Shown one piece after another: positions 49,770 to 60,660 of a stretch of DNA of 64,000 nt. Position 1 is the stretch's first letter. Every line of letters starts with the position of its first letter. Both the position numbers and the translations under genes were made by a program. Source of the DNA: Paramoeba atlantica (lineage: Eukaryota; Discosea). The stretch covers positions 186,001-250,000 of the forward strand of contig CDRNVI010000020.1 in NCBI GenBank assembly GCA_977017575.1. The letters run 5' to 3'. The notes under the pieces are model-generated. The model searched no databases. It had not been told where the DNA came from and saw only the letters and a program-made list of their open reading frames with translations.

Positions 49770-50477
49770 CAATGAAGTGTAAGTATACCAGTGAGACTTT
49801 AAATAAGAAAAATATTAATTAACGTAATTTCTGACGAGAGAAAATTTTTTTCTTTTATTAATGCTACGTTAATTAAAGTTACCTTAATTTATATTCTTGT
49901 GGCGTAAAACATTTAGTTCCACAAAAATGAGGTTTACTATTTAAGCCCACAAGATTGAACGAAGTTTGCACATTTTTCAAAAATTTCCCGAAACGTAACT
50001 AAACATCAACGAATTCCAAAGAAAATCAAGAATGCGCACACTAGAAGATTTCTGCACAAAACAACACCCCATCCTTGCGTTATTATTCCCCATTCCTTGC
50101 CCCATCCCATGCGTTATTATCTGTAAATAGAGACTCGTAAATACATCTCTACCTGTAAATTGCAATTTAAACGGTAATCCACCTTTAAATGGTAACCTGA
50201 CCCCCGGGTTACTGAATTAAGCATTGTCTTGTTTACTGAATTACTGAATGACTTACTCATCCCCCCTTTTTGGATTCCCTCATCCCTCCAACTCTTACTT
50301 TCTTACAGACTTACTCAGCCTTCGGGCTCTTCTGAATCAAATGATTCAAGAGAGGAGCAAAATGACTCATCATAAAGTAGACGTTCGTAAAACCAAATTT
50401 TATTTTCGGCTTGACCTTATTCTGGGATTATGTGCTTATAATTGCGGGGGTTGTTTACAACCTCTGCCTATTCGTCT
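49770..50477. other. Spacer, nothing recognised
   Basis: AT-rich, with direct repeats of TTACTGAATTA near 50207-50245. Confidence 0.35.
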
Positions 50478-51390
50478 TTATGGTTGGCCGGGTGTGGGTG
50501 AAACGAGGCGGGTGATAAAATCACGAATTTCCCGATAACACTTTTGAGCTGAGCTCTTGAGGTTCACCTGTGACGTAGCTCTCTCATCAGTTGCAATAAC
50601 CGCCACGATACTATGACCAACTTTGATGTGTTCGTTGTTCAATAGTATTTCTTCTATCTTTTCTGCTGCGATGATCTTTCCGTGATGCGCCAGCCGGTGT
50701 GACATCATTACAGATCCAAGCTTGCATAATAGACTCCACATTACCAGGCGAACTCCCTTGTTACTCACATCTGGAAGTGGGTCTCCAGCTGGATGCTTCG
50801 TGAAGAGCTGCGCATAATATCGCATGTAGGGAGCCTTTCCTACTACGTTGCGCACATTTGCAACAATTTCTGGGGTCATCCAACTTTCACTGGCGAACCC
50901 CACGTTCAAAAGGCATTTGTGGATCAGTTCTCCACAACGAGGATCGTCCATGGTGCCGATATACGGCCGAACCTGATCCTGGATCTCCTTTAGGCGCTTC
51001 TGCGCAGAGGAAAGCTCATGCGCGGGTTTTTCCTCCGTTGGCTCCTTTGTTTCCATGTTTTTGGAGTCTACTTCAATTTCAAATACGGCATCTCGTAGAG
51101 CGACGAGTATCTCATCACTTACGTTTCGTGAACTAAAGTTTCCGGATAGCAAAGCTGCGCACGCAAGTTCCATTTTCTGTACGCCCTCGGTAGTTTTACC
51201 GTTTCCTGCCATAGAGGTAACTTTTTCAAAAATGTTTTCAACGTTGACTACTCGCTTAGCGTGTTGGATAGCACCTGGTAAGCAACGTACCAGTACACTT
51301 CGGACCTATATGCCCTTGCGCTTCAGTGAACAGAGCTTCTTAAAACAAGCATCCTGGTCCGTAGGAATTAAAACATCTGAGGTCACTTCG
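50478..51390 (-). pseudogene. Unknown protein gene, probably broken
   Basis: On the - strand the longest part, 51212 to 50478, encodes 244 residues with an even, helical composition (ELACAALLSGNFSSRNVSDE, YMRYYAQLFTKHPAGDP, GVRLVMWSLLCKLGSVM). The same frame continues upstream of that Met (LVRCLPGAIQHAKRVVNVEN), through an in-frame TAG near 51302-51304, to FVTSDVLIPTDQDACFKKLC. So the Met at 51212 may be internal and the gene broken by one stop. No known motif. It lies back to back with the hAT-like relic at 51731 and between transposons. It may belong to a mobile element or be a dead host gene; it is the only unidentified long frame on this strand. Confidence 0.4.
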
Positions 51391-51589
51391 CAATAAATAT
51401 CAGTAGCAAAAGAGTAATATAGATACTACTCCTACAAAGACGTTGACCACCAACTATACAATATCTCATAGATGTGTTGATTTGCTTCACTTCGTATGTT
51501 CCTACTTGTGCTGAGCACCTCTACATGTGCTTGTATGTGCATACTCGTATAGTTGCTTGTGCATACTGGTATAAATTATAGACTCACTG

Positions 51590-51660
51590 TAAGCATAGTT
51601 GGTAGTCTACGTAGAATTCTACGCGTTCTACGTAGAAATTCTACGTAGAGACTTAGATTT
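51590..51660. repeat. CTACGTAGAA palindrome cluster
   Basis: TCTACGTAGAA and its inverse occur three times in about 45 bases just upstream of the hAT-like frame, so the DNA can fold on itself. Possibly a terminal or binding site. Confidence 0.5.
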
Positions 51661-51730
51661 TTAGTCTTACAGTAAGGCTCGAAATCACTACCAACGACAC
51701 AGAAAGGAATGTGATCTTCGGACTGTTCGA

Positions 51731-52500
51731 ATGGAAGAGGAGGAACGAAACAGCACGATAACAATGCGGCAAAATGCGGAGGTGTACGCAACGCGGGTAG
51801 TTCCATGTGTGCACGCTCTTATGAGCACACCATCACAGCAATTTATCACTTTTGTTCACTCTTTTTTGGAGCAGTGGCCTCCTAACGTGACTGCCGCACA
51901 ATTTCTTGCATTTTTTCCTAAGACAACTCGAAAACTTCATGAATGCGAGTCCGTTCTGGCAAATGAATTATGGGGGGTTCTTCGAGACCACATCGATAAT
52001 CACGTTTTTTTGGTGCAGCGGTAGATGCAGGTATTGATCGGGTAAAGAGTGAACATTTGCTCTTGTGCATCTTATATGTGGGGGCTGAAGAATATGTTCT
52101 TCCACCACTTTATTCACCTCAACACAAGGCGTTCGATGGAAAACTCATGGTCGAGACTTTCATTAGCAGCTTAATGATTAACATCGGAGCTGATCGACTA
52201 AAAAAACTAAAATTTCTCATGGTCGACGGCAGTGCAGGTAACCATGTTGCCCGGTTGCATTGCGAGGGTCATCTGCGCGAAATTTATGATCGGACTGATG
52301 GTGTTGGCCAAGATGATCTGTTGAACTTTGAGCAAGGCTTACGTTTTGCGTTTCCCACCATTACGTTTTTGTCATGTATAGGTCACATGATTTGTAAGGC
52401 AGCTCAGAGGTTCCCAAAATTGACAGACTACAGCTGTTTCAAAGTTTGGGGAATATTTTTGAGCTCCTTAACTAACTTCCAGAAATGTCTTTTTTTTTGA
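51731..52500 (+). pseudogene. hAT-like transposase fragment, second family member
   Basis: Two frames, 51731-52024 and about 52006-52500, join by similarity to the 5.8-8.2 kb element: SFLEQWPPNVTAAQFLAFFP... against the region before LDGGTDQV, then FGAAVDAGIDRVKSEH, LYVGAEEYVLPPLYSPQHKAFDG, FLMVDGSAGNHVA and FLSCIGHMICKAAQ. They are off by one base at a T run (about 52004-52011). The zinc-finger part and the C-terminal part are missing; the second frame ends in another T run near 52490. Protein identity to the first copy is roughly 35 percent by eye, so these are different families of the same kind. Confidence 0.6.
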
Positions 52501-53012
52501 AACGCATTTCACTCGCCGACGGCATAACAAATGAACGAAAAAAAGGTATGATTTTCTCGGCCTTGAAAAAGTGGCCAGCTGGCCACCCCCTGGAGCAATG
52601 GTGAGCTGGCCACCACCTGGAAAAATAGCCAGCTGACTACCAAAAAATGCATTTTGCATTTCGTATACGTAAGACGAATTATTAAGAATTTAATTTATTT
52701 AAGAATTATTAATAATTTTAGGATTTAATAATAATTATTATTAAAAAATTATTAACGATTATTAATAATTATTAATAATTATTAAGATGTTCAGAACGAT
52801 GCCCTGAGCGTGAAAAATTAAGGTTCAATCAGACAATATGGTACCAAGGAGCGCTAGATATGCACTTTCAGTGCAACCATCAACCATTTATACTGTTTAG
52901 AGTAGATTTTTAATGTTTACAGTACCATATTAGACATATTAGCTTACAGTACCATATTACAGTGGACTGTCCAGTCAGCTGCCAGTCAGCTGACTTGGCA
53001 GATAAGTTTACA
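52501..53012. other. Low-complexity spacer
   Basis: 52560-52640 has the word GGCCAGCTGGCCACC repeated with variation. 52675-52790 is almost pure A/T (ATTATTAATAATT words). 52960-53000 repeats CAGTCAGCTG. No gene. Confidence 0.5.
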
Positions 53013-53014
53013 TA

Positions 53015-54385
53015 CAGTGTTATAAACCCCGCGTCACCAATAAGTGACCCCCCCTTATTTTTAGCACAGGGGGTCGTGGGGCGGTTATCATACCACGTTG
53101 TCGTTCAAAATTTTGAGATCTGTACGTTCCCGCTGTTTTTAGCTCATTTTAAAACTTTAAAATTCAGTAAAAAAAAATTAATTTTTTCAACATTTTTTTC
53201 AAAAATGCCAAAATCACCATATCGACTCCCAAGAGGGGGGCTGACTTCTACTGGAAAGGTTCTTTTAAAGATGAGGCACGGACAAGGAGTACCAATAAAA
53301 GAGCTAGCCCGTGATTTCAACGTTTCTAGAAGGATAGTTAAAAAATATTTGAACGAAAAAAAAAACTACCCCAGCATACACTTTGAGTCCTGAGCGAAAA
53401 AAAATAATGAAAACTCGTAAAACGAAAATTGAGAAGATAATAACCCCTCTTGACCCCGCTGGAGTACCGAGACTCAATTCATCGAGGCGCATAGCAGCCG
53501 AATTGAAGAAAAAGAATATACAAGTTTCAAAAAGAACTCTACAGAGAGACTTATCATCCCTGGATTACAGTTATGCCGCTCGACCGCTATGCCAAGGGCT
53601 TACCGAACGACAAAAAGTAAAAAGAGTTCAATTTGAGTTGAATTACAATATGGATACTTCCCGTGTCATCTTTACAGACGAAAAAACATTTGATACGAAT
53701 GATGGCGGAAGAAAAATGTGGGTAAGGCGCGGTCAAAAAGCAGCCCCGCGTCAAAAAGTACGTCGGGCACCAAGATGCCAAGTTTGGGGTGCTGTAGGGG
53801 TGGGGTGGAGGTACTCGGTAATTCTACAAAATGACACATCTATTACAAGTGAGACGTACATAGAAACATTAAAAGAGGTAGATTTCCCCCCTAAAAAAAA
53901 TTCCTCCCTATTTTTCAGCAAGATGGGGAAACGGCACACACTGCTCGTGCCTCAAAGGAGTACATTGAAAGCGCAATGAGTGAACTTCTGAAAAATTGGC
54001 CCCCCAACTCACCATATCTTTCCCCAATAGAAAACGTCTGGTCTATGGTCCAAGGGGCGGTGGACGAACAGACCCCATCGGATAAGCCTTCACTCATCCG
54101 ATGTGTACGCAAAGCGTGGTCTCGCTTGTCTCAAAATGTGATCGACAAAACGGTCTTAAGCTTTGACTCACGCCTTAAGGAGTGTATAAGATTGAAAGGC
54201 GAAAAGGTGAAAAAATGGTAATTCCTCAATAAAATATACGTATTCGCTTCTTTTTGTTTCATTTCTTCACGCGCAAAGTCCTTGTGTTGAGATCTGCAAA
54301 ATGCAACAAAAATCAGCTCAAACGGACACTTGTACGAAAAAAAAGTGGGGGCTCACTTTTCATGACGCGGGGTTTATTTAATTAC
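53015..54385 (+). mobile_element. mariner-type transposon (DD35E), broken
   Basis: Inverted ends share ATAAACCCCGCGTCA followed by a C run and AAGTGA-like words on both sides; TACAGT lies at the left edge. The interior is one transposase gene in three frames. The 3' non-coding part is also found at 45207-45370. Confidence 0.75.
53205..54221 (+). pseudogene. mariner/Tc1-type transposase, DD35E, two frameshifts
   Basis: The N-terminal HTH is at 53205-53393 (RHGQGVPIKELARDFNVSRR). The frame then shifts at an A10 run near 53355-53364 and continues with KRTLQRDLSSLDYS and FTDEKTFDTND (first Asp). A second shift at an A8 run near 53892 leads to FQQDGETAHTA (second Asp) and SPYLSPIENVW (Glu) up to 54221. 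I count 35 residues between the second Asp and the Glu, so DD35E. Both shifts lie in homopolymers, so sequencing error should be considered before calling it dead. The tail ECIRLKGEKVKKW matches the family end. Confidence 0.75.
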
Positions 54386-54676
54386 AGTATTATTTAATTA
54401 CGCTTTTAAGGTTATTTTTGGCTAAAATTGATCTTAATTAAATTAACCGTAATATAGTCCACTCGTAAATTAATAGTTTTTGAACATACTTTTTGAGTAG
54501 CTTTTAAGCGACCAAGCCGTTGGATTCGTCTGTGATCATTTTATAAAGGTTTACGTTTCGTATGAAAGTGAGGTCGATGGTGATAGACATGAAAAAAAAG
54601 TTATTTTTTTCGGGGCTAAAAATAATCTTAATTAAAAATAACCGTAATTAAAAATAACTGTAATATAAATTATATT

Positions 54677-54750
54677 ACATGCATAAATCCGGCACATTCA
54701 CATGCATATAGCACATTCACATGCATAACACCACATTCAAATGCATAAAA
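54677..54750 (-). repeat. GCATGTGAATGTGC minisatellite, inverted part
   Basis: Three units of GCACATTCACATGCAT, the inverse of the array at 55042-55200. Confidence 0.7.
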
Positions 54751-54856
54751 TTTTAGGCACGGATTTCAACTTTTTCGAAAAGTTGGTGCGGGGTGCTATG
54801 GAAGCTCACCTTTGCTCCCGGTGAGGCCCCGGAGTTGCGAGAGGCCTCCATACCCC

Positions 54857-54925
54857 ACAACTACCACCTTCCCCCCCTTCCACCCGAGCGACCCCCGCTA
54901 AATAGGGGGGGAAGGTGGTAGTTGT
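54857..54925. mobile_element. Hairpin with 21-base arms
   Basis: ACAACTACCACCTTCCCCCCC and its perfect inverse (54905-54925) enclose 27 bases. It lies midway between the two inverted minisatellite arrays, so the whole 54677-55200 may be one palindromic element. Confidence 0.6.
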
Positions 54926-55041
54926 TTTGGGAGAAATGAGAGGCCGAACGCACGGAGGGGCCAGCCGGGCCAATGAGCCAACAATATCTACACGTTTTTT
55001 GAATTTTGTGATTAAAAGGGAAGGATCAACAAAATTGAGAA

Positions 55042-55200
55042 ATATGCATGTGAATGTGCTATATGCATGCGAATGTGCTATATGCATTAGAATGTGCTGT
55101 TATGCATGTGAATGTGCTGTTATGCACCTGAATGTGCTATATGCATGTGAATGTGCTAATATGCATCTGAATGTGCTATATGCATTATAAATGTGCCGTT
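55042..55200 (+). repeat. TATGCATGTGAATGTGCTA minisatellite
   Basis: About eight units of 19-21 bases with small changes. No spacers of unique sequence, so not a CRISPR array. Confidence 0.9.
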
Positions 55201-55206
55201 TAGTAT

Positions 55207-55375
55207 GCATTGCGGTGGTTGTAAAACTACCGCTCTACCCTCGATTATTGAAAAAAAAAGTGAACAAAAACAGTCAAAATACAAAGAGGAACACAGTAAT
55301 ATAATAGAAGAAAAAACTATAAAAGGGGGCTCCGGTGGTCCAAAACTGAAAAATTGAAAAAAATGGGGGTTCATG
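55207..55375 (-). repeat. Inverted duplicate, copy 2
   Basis: Reverse of 44495-44670, about 85-90 percent identical by eye, starting at GCGGTGGTTGTAAAACTACC. Confidence 0.65.
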
Positions 55376-55967
55376 GGGTCTTCATCTTGCATCCAATCGG
55401 GTCCTGCTACGTGAGCGTAAGTCTTCCCCAAATGGCTTCCATGTTCTTGAGGTCTTTTAAAGTTTACCTGAGTTCTCTTCCTTGGTTGACTCAAAAATGA
55501 CGGTTGACGGAAGTGTAAGTTTATTGGAAGTATAAGGGGAGTGCAAGAACAAAGATTGCAGTAAGCAACGGTGTGATGGTCCGAAATCGACTGAGCCGGA
55601 GCGCTTGTGGAATACGCAGATGAAGGTAATTTAATACCAAAAAAATGAGCAAAAACATATATCAAACATTGGATTTGTCACGTGGTGGAATACTTGTCTT
55701 TGATTGCTTCTTTCTTGAAACGGTGAAAAATCAACTTTTCTAAGCTGCCGCCCTTACTTTTTGCTTGAAGGGGGCTAAGATATCACTTTCTCGTTCAAAG
55801 TATAAATCCAAAAGTTTTATATTTAATAATTATAATTATTTATGAAAGAGACAGTATATGATTTTTATAAATGTTTAGTCTCCATGTACGAGTGCCATCC
55901 CTTGTACGTAGCACAATGATATGGAGTATTAGAGATTTTCCACATATTCAATGGCTCGGTAAGCGGT
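55376..55967. other. Spacer before the PPR-like gene
   Basis: A - strand frame at 55400-55665 (ending near HVAGPDWMQDEDP) has no recognisable product. Nothing else seen. Confidence 0.35.
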
Positions 55968-57947
55968 ATGTTTTCAATATGTAGACGTTGGCAGGTATAC
56001 AGCGTACTCACAAGTGACACAGTGTCGAAGCTTAGACCATGTGTAAGATTCGCAGAGATAACGCAGTCCGACCGTAGTCGCAACGAGGTAGCTCTTTCTA
56101 TTTGTACCGAATTCGACACCTTCCTCCAAGAAGGTCGCACAATGGCATCCTACGTACGAAAGACGGAAGAAGCAGCATTAGTTGGTATCCATCTTCTGCG
56201 AGCGTACACAACGAGAGGCACATCCACCGCCTGGCTGCACAAAATACTTGATCTCACGTTGAGCTGTAACACCCGGAGCTATGTGCTGGAGCTTTTTAAC
56301 ACCTACCTTGCTTGCCTACTGGAGTGCACCGACGTTGTGACGCCATCTATACTGTGTGACGTGGAGCAACGAATTCATGCACTAGGGCTGGAGAAAAATG
56401 CCCATACGTACCAAAACATGATAGCATTACAACTACAAAATGGTACGGATCCTACGGCTCTGTGGGAGGAAATGGAGCGCCGGCAACTACGCTCCCCGAA
56501 CGATGCCTATCACAGTCTATTTCAAGCATTAGCGCGATGTTGGCCGTCCTCTCAAGTAATGTTGGACACCTTGTCACGTTGCCTACCAGATTCGACTAAC
56601 ATAGAAAAGAAAGTGAGGTGGCCTGACGCTCCGATACAGGATTACAAGCCCGAACTAACACCGGAGAGGCTAACGCTATGGATCTATTGGGCAGCGCGCG
56701 ATGTTTCCTTTGCGCCTTCCGTTCTTCCGGAATTATTAGACCTCATGTATCGCACAATTTCCTTTGCTGCCACGCAAGCAAACTCCGCTTCAAGCATACC
56801 TCAAAAAAATATTCTGTCAACGAGCGATGAAGACAGAACTGACAGTTCGGAAAAAGATATTTCTTTTGCAGCCAAGGACAAAGTCATGATCAAGTCTACA
56901 GAAGTGGATGTAGGGGATTCCTCTACCGGACTAGGGGAAGACAAACGACCCTCGACTACCCTTTTTTCTCCATTACGTCTCGGAGCTCAAAATAACCCTG
57001 ATCTTACTGGCACCTTCCCCGAGGTCAACCTATATGAGAAACACACCAGCGAGGTAGCACGGGCTTTATCTCCCTCTGTGTTGCGGCACATGGAACGGCA
57101 GTGTTGGCGCTACCGTGATGTAGAAACTTTTGACAAAATTATTTCATTACTCCCAAACACTCAGCGGCGAGTGCTAGCCGAGCAGCGTGATGTCGTCACA
57201 ATGGTACACGCACTGTTCTCCCGGGGAAACGTAGAGAGGGGGATGCGTATGCTAGAGGATTGGTCCGGAGATGTGTCCTCCCGCGGAATGGCTGTCATGC
57301 ACCTGCTGGGACAGGAACTGTGCTCGCAGGCCCGGGTCGATAGTGCATATTATTTCCTGGAGACCGTACACCGCGATTCGATACAGTGTAAAGACGACAC
57401 GACAAAAACTCCTGCGGTGAAACTCGGCTCTCTCAATTTAGTGATTTTAGCATGTGCGTTGCAAGGCGACGAACTTCGTACCTTTGAGAGGTTGGAAGCG
57501 ATTGAAGGTATCTTTGGACTGAATGCTGATGCAACTTCATTTCATTGTGCATTGTATGCATGTGGACATCATCACATAAAGGCATCAATCACCCTCTCAG
57601 TTGTGGAAGCAATGGAAGCTAAGGGTGTGGCGATCACACCTCAAGTACTTGATTTAGCTGTTCAGCAACTTTTAACCTATGATCACATGACCGATGCCCT
57701 CGAACTCACGCTAAGATTGATGCAAAACTATGAACCTCCTGTCGTACTAGATTCCTATCCTCTGATGGTGCTTATTCGGCGGCTTCTGGCTCTTGGCGAC
57801 TTGCATTCGGCATCTCGACTCACGCTACTCATTACAAAGCTACGGCCTCCTTATGGGGAACTTTCTGCACCCTTCCTTTCCTACGTTCGTAACAGAACTG
57901 GAAACAACGCACTAGATGTCGTTCTAGAAAGCAATGCGAAACAATGA
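55968..57947 (+). CDS. Pentatricopeptide-repeat-like protein, 659 aa
   Basis: Helical-repeat protein of the PPR type, usually mitochondrial or plastid RNA-binding factors. Repeat-like stretches: GLEKNAHTYQNMIALQLQNG with ALWEEMERRQL near 140-175; LNLVILACALQGDELRTFERLEAIEGI near 485-510; LNADATSFHCALYACGHH and TLSVVEAMEAKGVAITPQVLDLAVQQLLTYDHMTDALELTLRLM near 515-590. That is the alternating helix pattern of 35-residue PPR units. Residues about 280-340 are a charged disordered insert. The N-terminus (MFSICRRWQVYSVLTSDTVSKLRPCVRF) is basic and could target mitochondria; the Met at residue 59 is an alternative start. Repeats are degenerate, so an RNA target cannot be read off. It is the last host gene, on the + strand like all others. 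Confidence 0.65.
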   Translation: MFSICRRWQVYSVLTSDTVSKLRPCVRFAEITQSDRSRNEVALSICTEFDTFLQEGRTMASYVRKTEEAALVGIHLLRAYTTRGTSTAWLHKILDLTLSCNTRSYVLELFNTYLACLLECTDVVTPSILCDVEQRIHALGLEKNAHTYQNMIALQLQNGTDPTALWEEMERRQLRSPNDAYHSLFQALARCWPSSQVMLDTLSRCLPDSTNIEKKVRWPDAPIQDYKPELTPERLTLWIYWAARDVSFAPSVLPELLDLMYRTISFAATQANSASSIPQKNILSTSDEDRTDSSEKDISFAAKDKVMIKSTEVDVGDSSTGLGEDKRPSTTLFSPLRLGAQNNPDLTGTFPEVNLYEKHTSEVARALSPSVLRHMERQCWRYRDVETFDKIISLLPNTQRRVLAEQRDVVTMVHALFSRGNVERGMRMLEDWSGDVSSRGMAVMHLLGQELCSQARVDSAYYFLETVHRDSIQCKDDTTKTPAVKLGSLNLVILACALQGDELRTFERLEAIEGIFGLNADATSFHCALYACGHHHIKASITLSVVEAMEAKGVAITPQVLDLAVQQLLTYDHMTDALELTLRLMQNYEPPVVLDSYPLMVLIRRLLALGDLHSASRLTLLITKLRPPYGELSAPFLSYVRNRTGNNALDVVLESNAKQ

Positions 57948-58400
57948 ACACGTACTTCGCAGCTGCACAAAGTGATGCAAAGGTAGTTTAACGTTGAAAA
58001 ATGTTAAACTGTTGAAGCTCGTGGCTACGTAGAAGTCAGCATTTCAATATCATTCTCTATCCACTGTCCACAGAGTTGCTTATCCGTTGCAGCCTGTCAT
58101 GAGTGGAACCTGGTAGGATGCTGTCAATACGTTTTATCGTAGGAACAGCGCTAACTATTTCATATGACTCACAACACAAACACACACGGTTGACTTGAAG
58201 TCGCAGCTTGTCTGAGGGAGAAATGCCTTCGAGAATTGCAATAGTATCTTGCAATCGCTACCACCCCATGAAAGTTACTTGTAGTTTGTAAGTTAAAATT
58301 GTAACTTACAACCTTGTAAGTGGGTAGTATTGTAACTTACAAGCCACTTACTCCAGGGTGTGCACAGAAAATTACCTGTGTGTTTCTGCGTGCCTACGTG

Positions 58401-58990
58401 TACACCGTCCCCCCCCTATTTAGTGTTTAGTAGAATTGGGAAAAATTAAACACTAAGTAGGGGAGCCCGAGTCGCTACGAAATACACCTTCTTTTTCCAT
58501 TAGCTCAAACAATACGGATTAGCGTTCCTTTCTTTTTTTATAGAACTCCCACCACGGTTTACTCGTTCTTGATAAACTAAGAACCGATTCGCTTGATCTG
58601 ATAAATACACTGCTCTGTCACTTTATACTTCTTTGATAGCGACTTTGCACTCTCGCTCGATCTGCTAATCGTCAGCTTGTCTTACATTGAAAGACTGGCT
58701 TTTGTGTGTGGCAATGCTTCCTCGAGGACGGACGTCACATCAACATTTGAGGCAATCTGGTTAGTCAATGAACCAACCCGAGGAAGCGGTTGTCTTGATC
58801 TGCACCAGCCAGAAAGAGGTCCAATCGACATACAAAGAAGAGGAATGTATCAAGAAAAAGAAACTTTTTCCACTTCTATTTCGAATGAGTAGACTAAATT
58901 AGACGAAATCGAATATTACAGGGGAAAAGAAAACGGCGCCGCTTCGCGGCGCCAATTTCTACGAACCTTTGAAATTAAACACTAAGAGGG
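58401..58990. mobile_element. C-tract element with GCCGCTTCGCGGC hairpin
   Basis: CACCGTC plus C run plus CTATTTAGTGTTTAG faces AATTAAACACTAAGTAGGGG at 58444-58465. AATTAAACACTAAG recurs at 58972-58985, just after the hairpin GGCGCCGCTTCGCGGCGCC at 58935-58953. One nested or two adjacent small elements. Confidence 0.45.
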
Positions 58991-59580
58991 TTGAAACCTG
59001 TTAAGTTTTGCCTGGTTTTGCCAGGAACTATTTTTGTGGGCGTCATTTTGGGAGACGCGTTACGTCTTCAAGAAGGGGTATCTTGTGAAAACAACGTCGT
59101 AGAAAGCTAGTATAGGTCCCAAACTCTCAAACTACTTTAGGTGAAACTTTTTTGAAAAGCTGTTTTTTAAGCCATGTTTTTCGCCAAGTTGACTTTCTCT
59201 CAACTTTCTTTTCAGAAAAAAACGAACTTGGCGGACCCGTCCTGTTGATACCAGGGGGAGTCGTGCCCGAGTACGGGGGTGGCCTCGGCTACCCTTTCTG
59301 GGGGTGTATTTCGAAAAATATTTTTTTCCAAATTTTAATTTTTTGTGGCGCGAAAATGTTTTGCAGCGCACGATGGAGATCAAGTATGTTCTTCACTATT
59401 TTTGACAGAGTAGTTTCCTTCGCCACGTCAATGGAGAGTCTGCAGATGGACTAGGTTGGGGTTCAAAAAAAACCTACACGAACTTACACGGATCTACACG
59501 AATTCACACAGATTTACACAGACCCACTTTTTTTCCGATTTCTAGTAGTTTTACTTTAGTTCATTTTTAATATTTTTCTT

Positions 59581-59620
59581 TTTTAGGCTCTTCGTTAAGC
59601 GCGGTGGTTGTTTTCAACTT
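59581..59620. mobile_element. Half copy of the hairpin MITE
   Basis: TTTTAGGCTCTTCGTTAAGC through TTTTCAACTT matches the left arm of 43954-44058; the right arm is missing. Confidence 0.7.
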
Positions 59621-60594
59621 ATAGGTCGATCGTGAAAAATGGAACGGTTCTCCAGGGGGTACCATGGCTGCTATAATAAGAATAAAATCTGCAGTGTACT
59701 TCTTATGACAATGACTCGACGTAAAAATACTCTCAAACTTCACTTTTGCAAAAAAAATTACTTGGAGGAGAAATGTGATCTTTTCAGCCTAAAATTCACG
59801 GTCTAGCCCCCTATTTTTGCATATAACCGTCTGAAATAATACCCCACAATGAATAAGCGAACCTTTTCTTTTTCATCAGAAGGAGCCTAGGGGGCTACAG
59901 CATCACTTTAACGTTCAAAAATTTGAGATATTCACGTTCCCTCTATTAATAGCATATCAGGAGAGCTATTTTTTTCGAGAGATTTTACTTTGCTTTTCTC
60001 TAACCTTTATTTTACTTTTCCTCGAAATTTCCAAATATGGCGAACTTCCTGGAATTGTATGACGAAGAGTCAAGTGACGCAGTTGTGCATGAAAGAGATT
60101 CGTTTTCCTCAAGCGAGTTATCTTCATCTGCGTTTACTCGCACTGATTTCTTATTCATTTATTTCGTACATGAGCTATTTGTGAACAGCGCATTGGTTGC
60201 TATACAGTCCAGTTATTGGTTTTCCCCCCGGGCTCCAGAGCGCACCGTGCGAGCTTTTGACCTAATTCCTTCGACATTCAACAGATCTCGAAAACTAGTG
60301 CATTTCCCATCCTTGCTTTGCCTATCACCCCCCCTGGGTCCTAGGTGGGCGTGGTGAAAGTTGGGAAAAAATTATAAAAATCGGTGAACTATTGAAATTT
60401 TTCTTCTGAAAAATCCGAAAAAACGTGTTTTGTCACTAATATTTAACTTACAATTTATGTTCTCCTCAGGTCGGAAGTATTTTTTCGGTTGAGCTCTCCC
60501 ACAGATCTTCACGAATTCGCCGTTATTTTCCAAAAATCTATCTCATAGCAGACTGCAGAACCGTTCCAAAAACGCATGATCGACCCTATACAGT

Positions 60595-60660
60595 AGTGTT
60601 CAGCCTCTTTTACCCCCCCCTACAGGTCTCATATTTTGTCCGATTTTGGAAATATTTTGT
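60595..60660 (+). mobile_element. Left end of the 46-kb Tc1 family
   Basis: TACAGTAGTGTTCAGCCTCT, a C run and ATTTTGGAAATATTT match 46297-46366 at about 90 percent by eye. The rest of the element was not found. Confidence 0.7.

Larger units (their letters stand above)
57948..60594. other. Long repeat-rich spacer, first part
   Basis: No host gene recognised. 58275-58350 has repeated TTGTAAGTTA-type words in direct and inverse order. 59040-59220 matches repeats at 43450 and 45830. 59472-59525 is a CTACACGAA-type tandem repeat. A frame at 60037-60357 (MANFLELYDEESSDAVVHER) looks weakly coding without a known motif. Confidence 0.45.

Noticed and set aside
55042-55200. CRISPR-like appearance of regular repeats
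   Set aside because: Units are back to back without unique spacers, and the window is eukaryotic.
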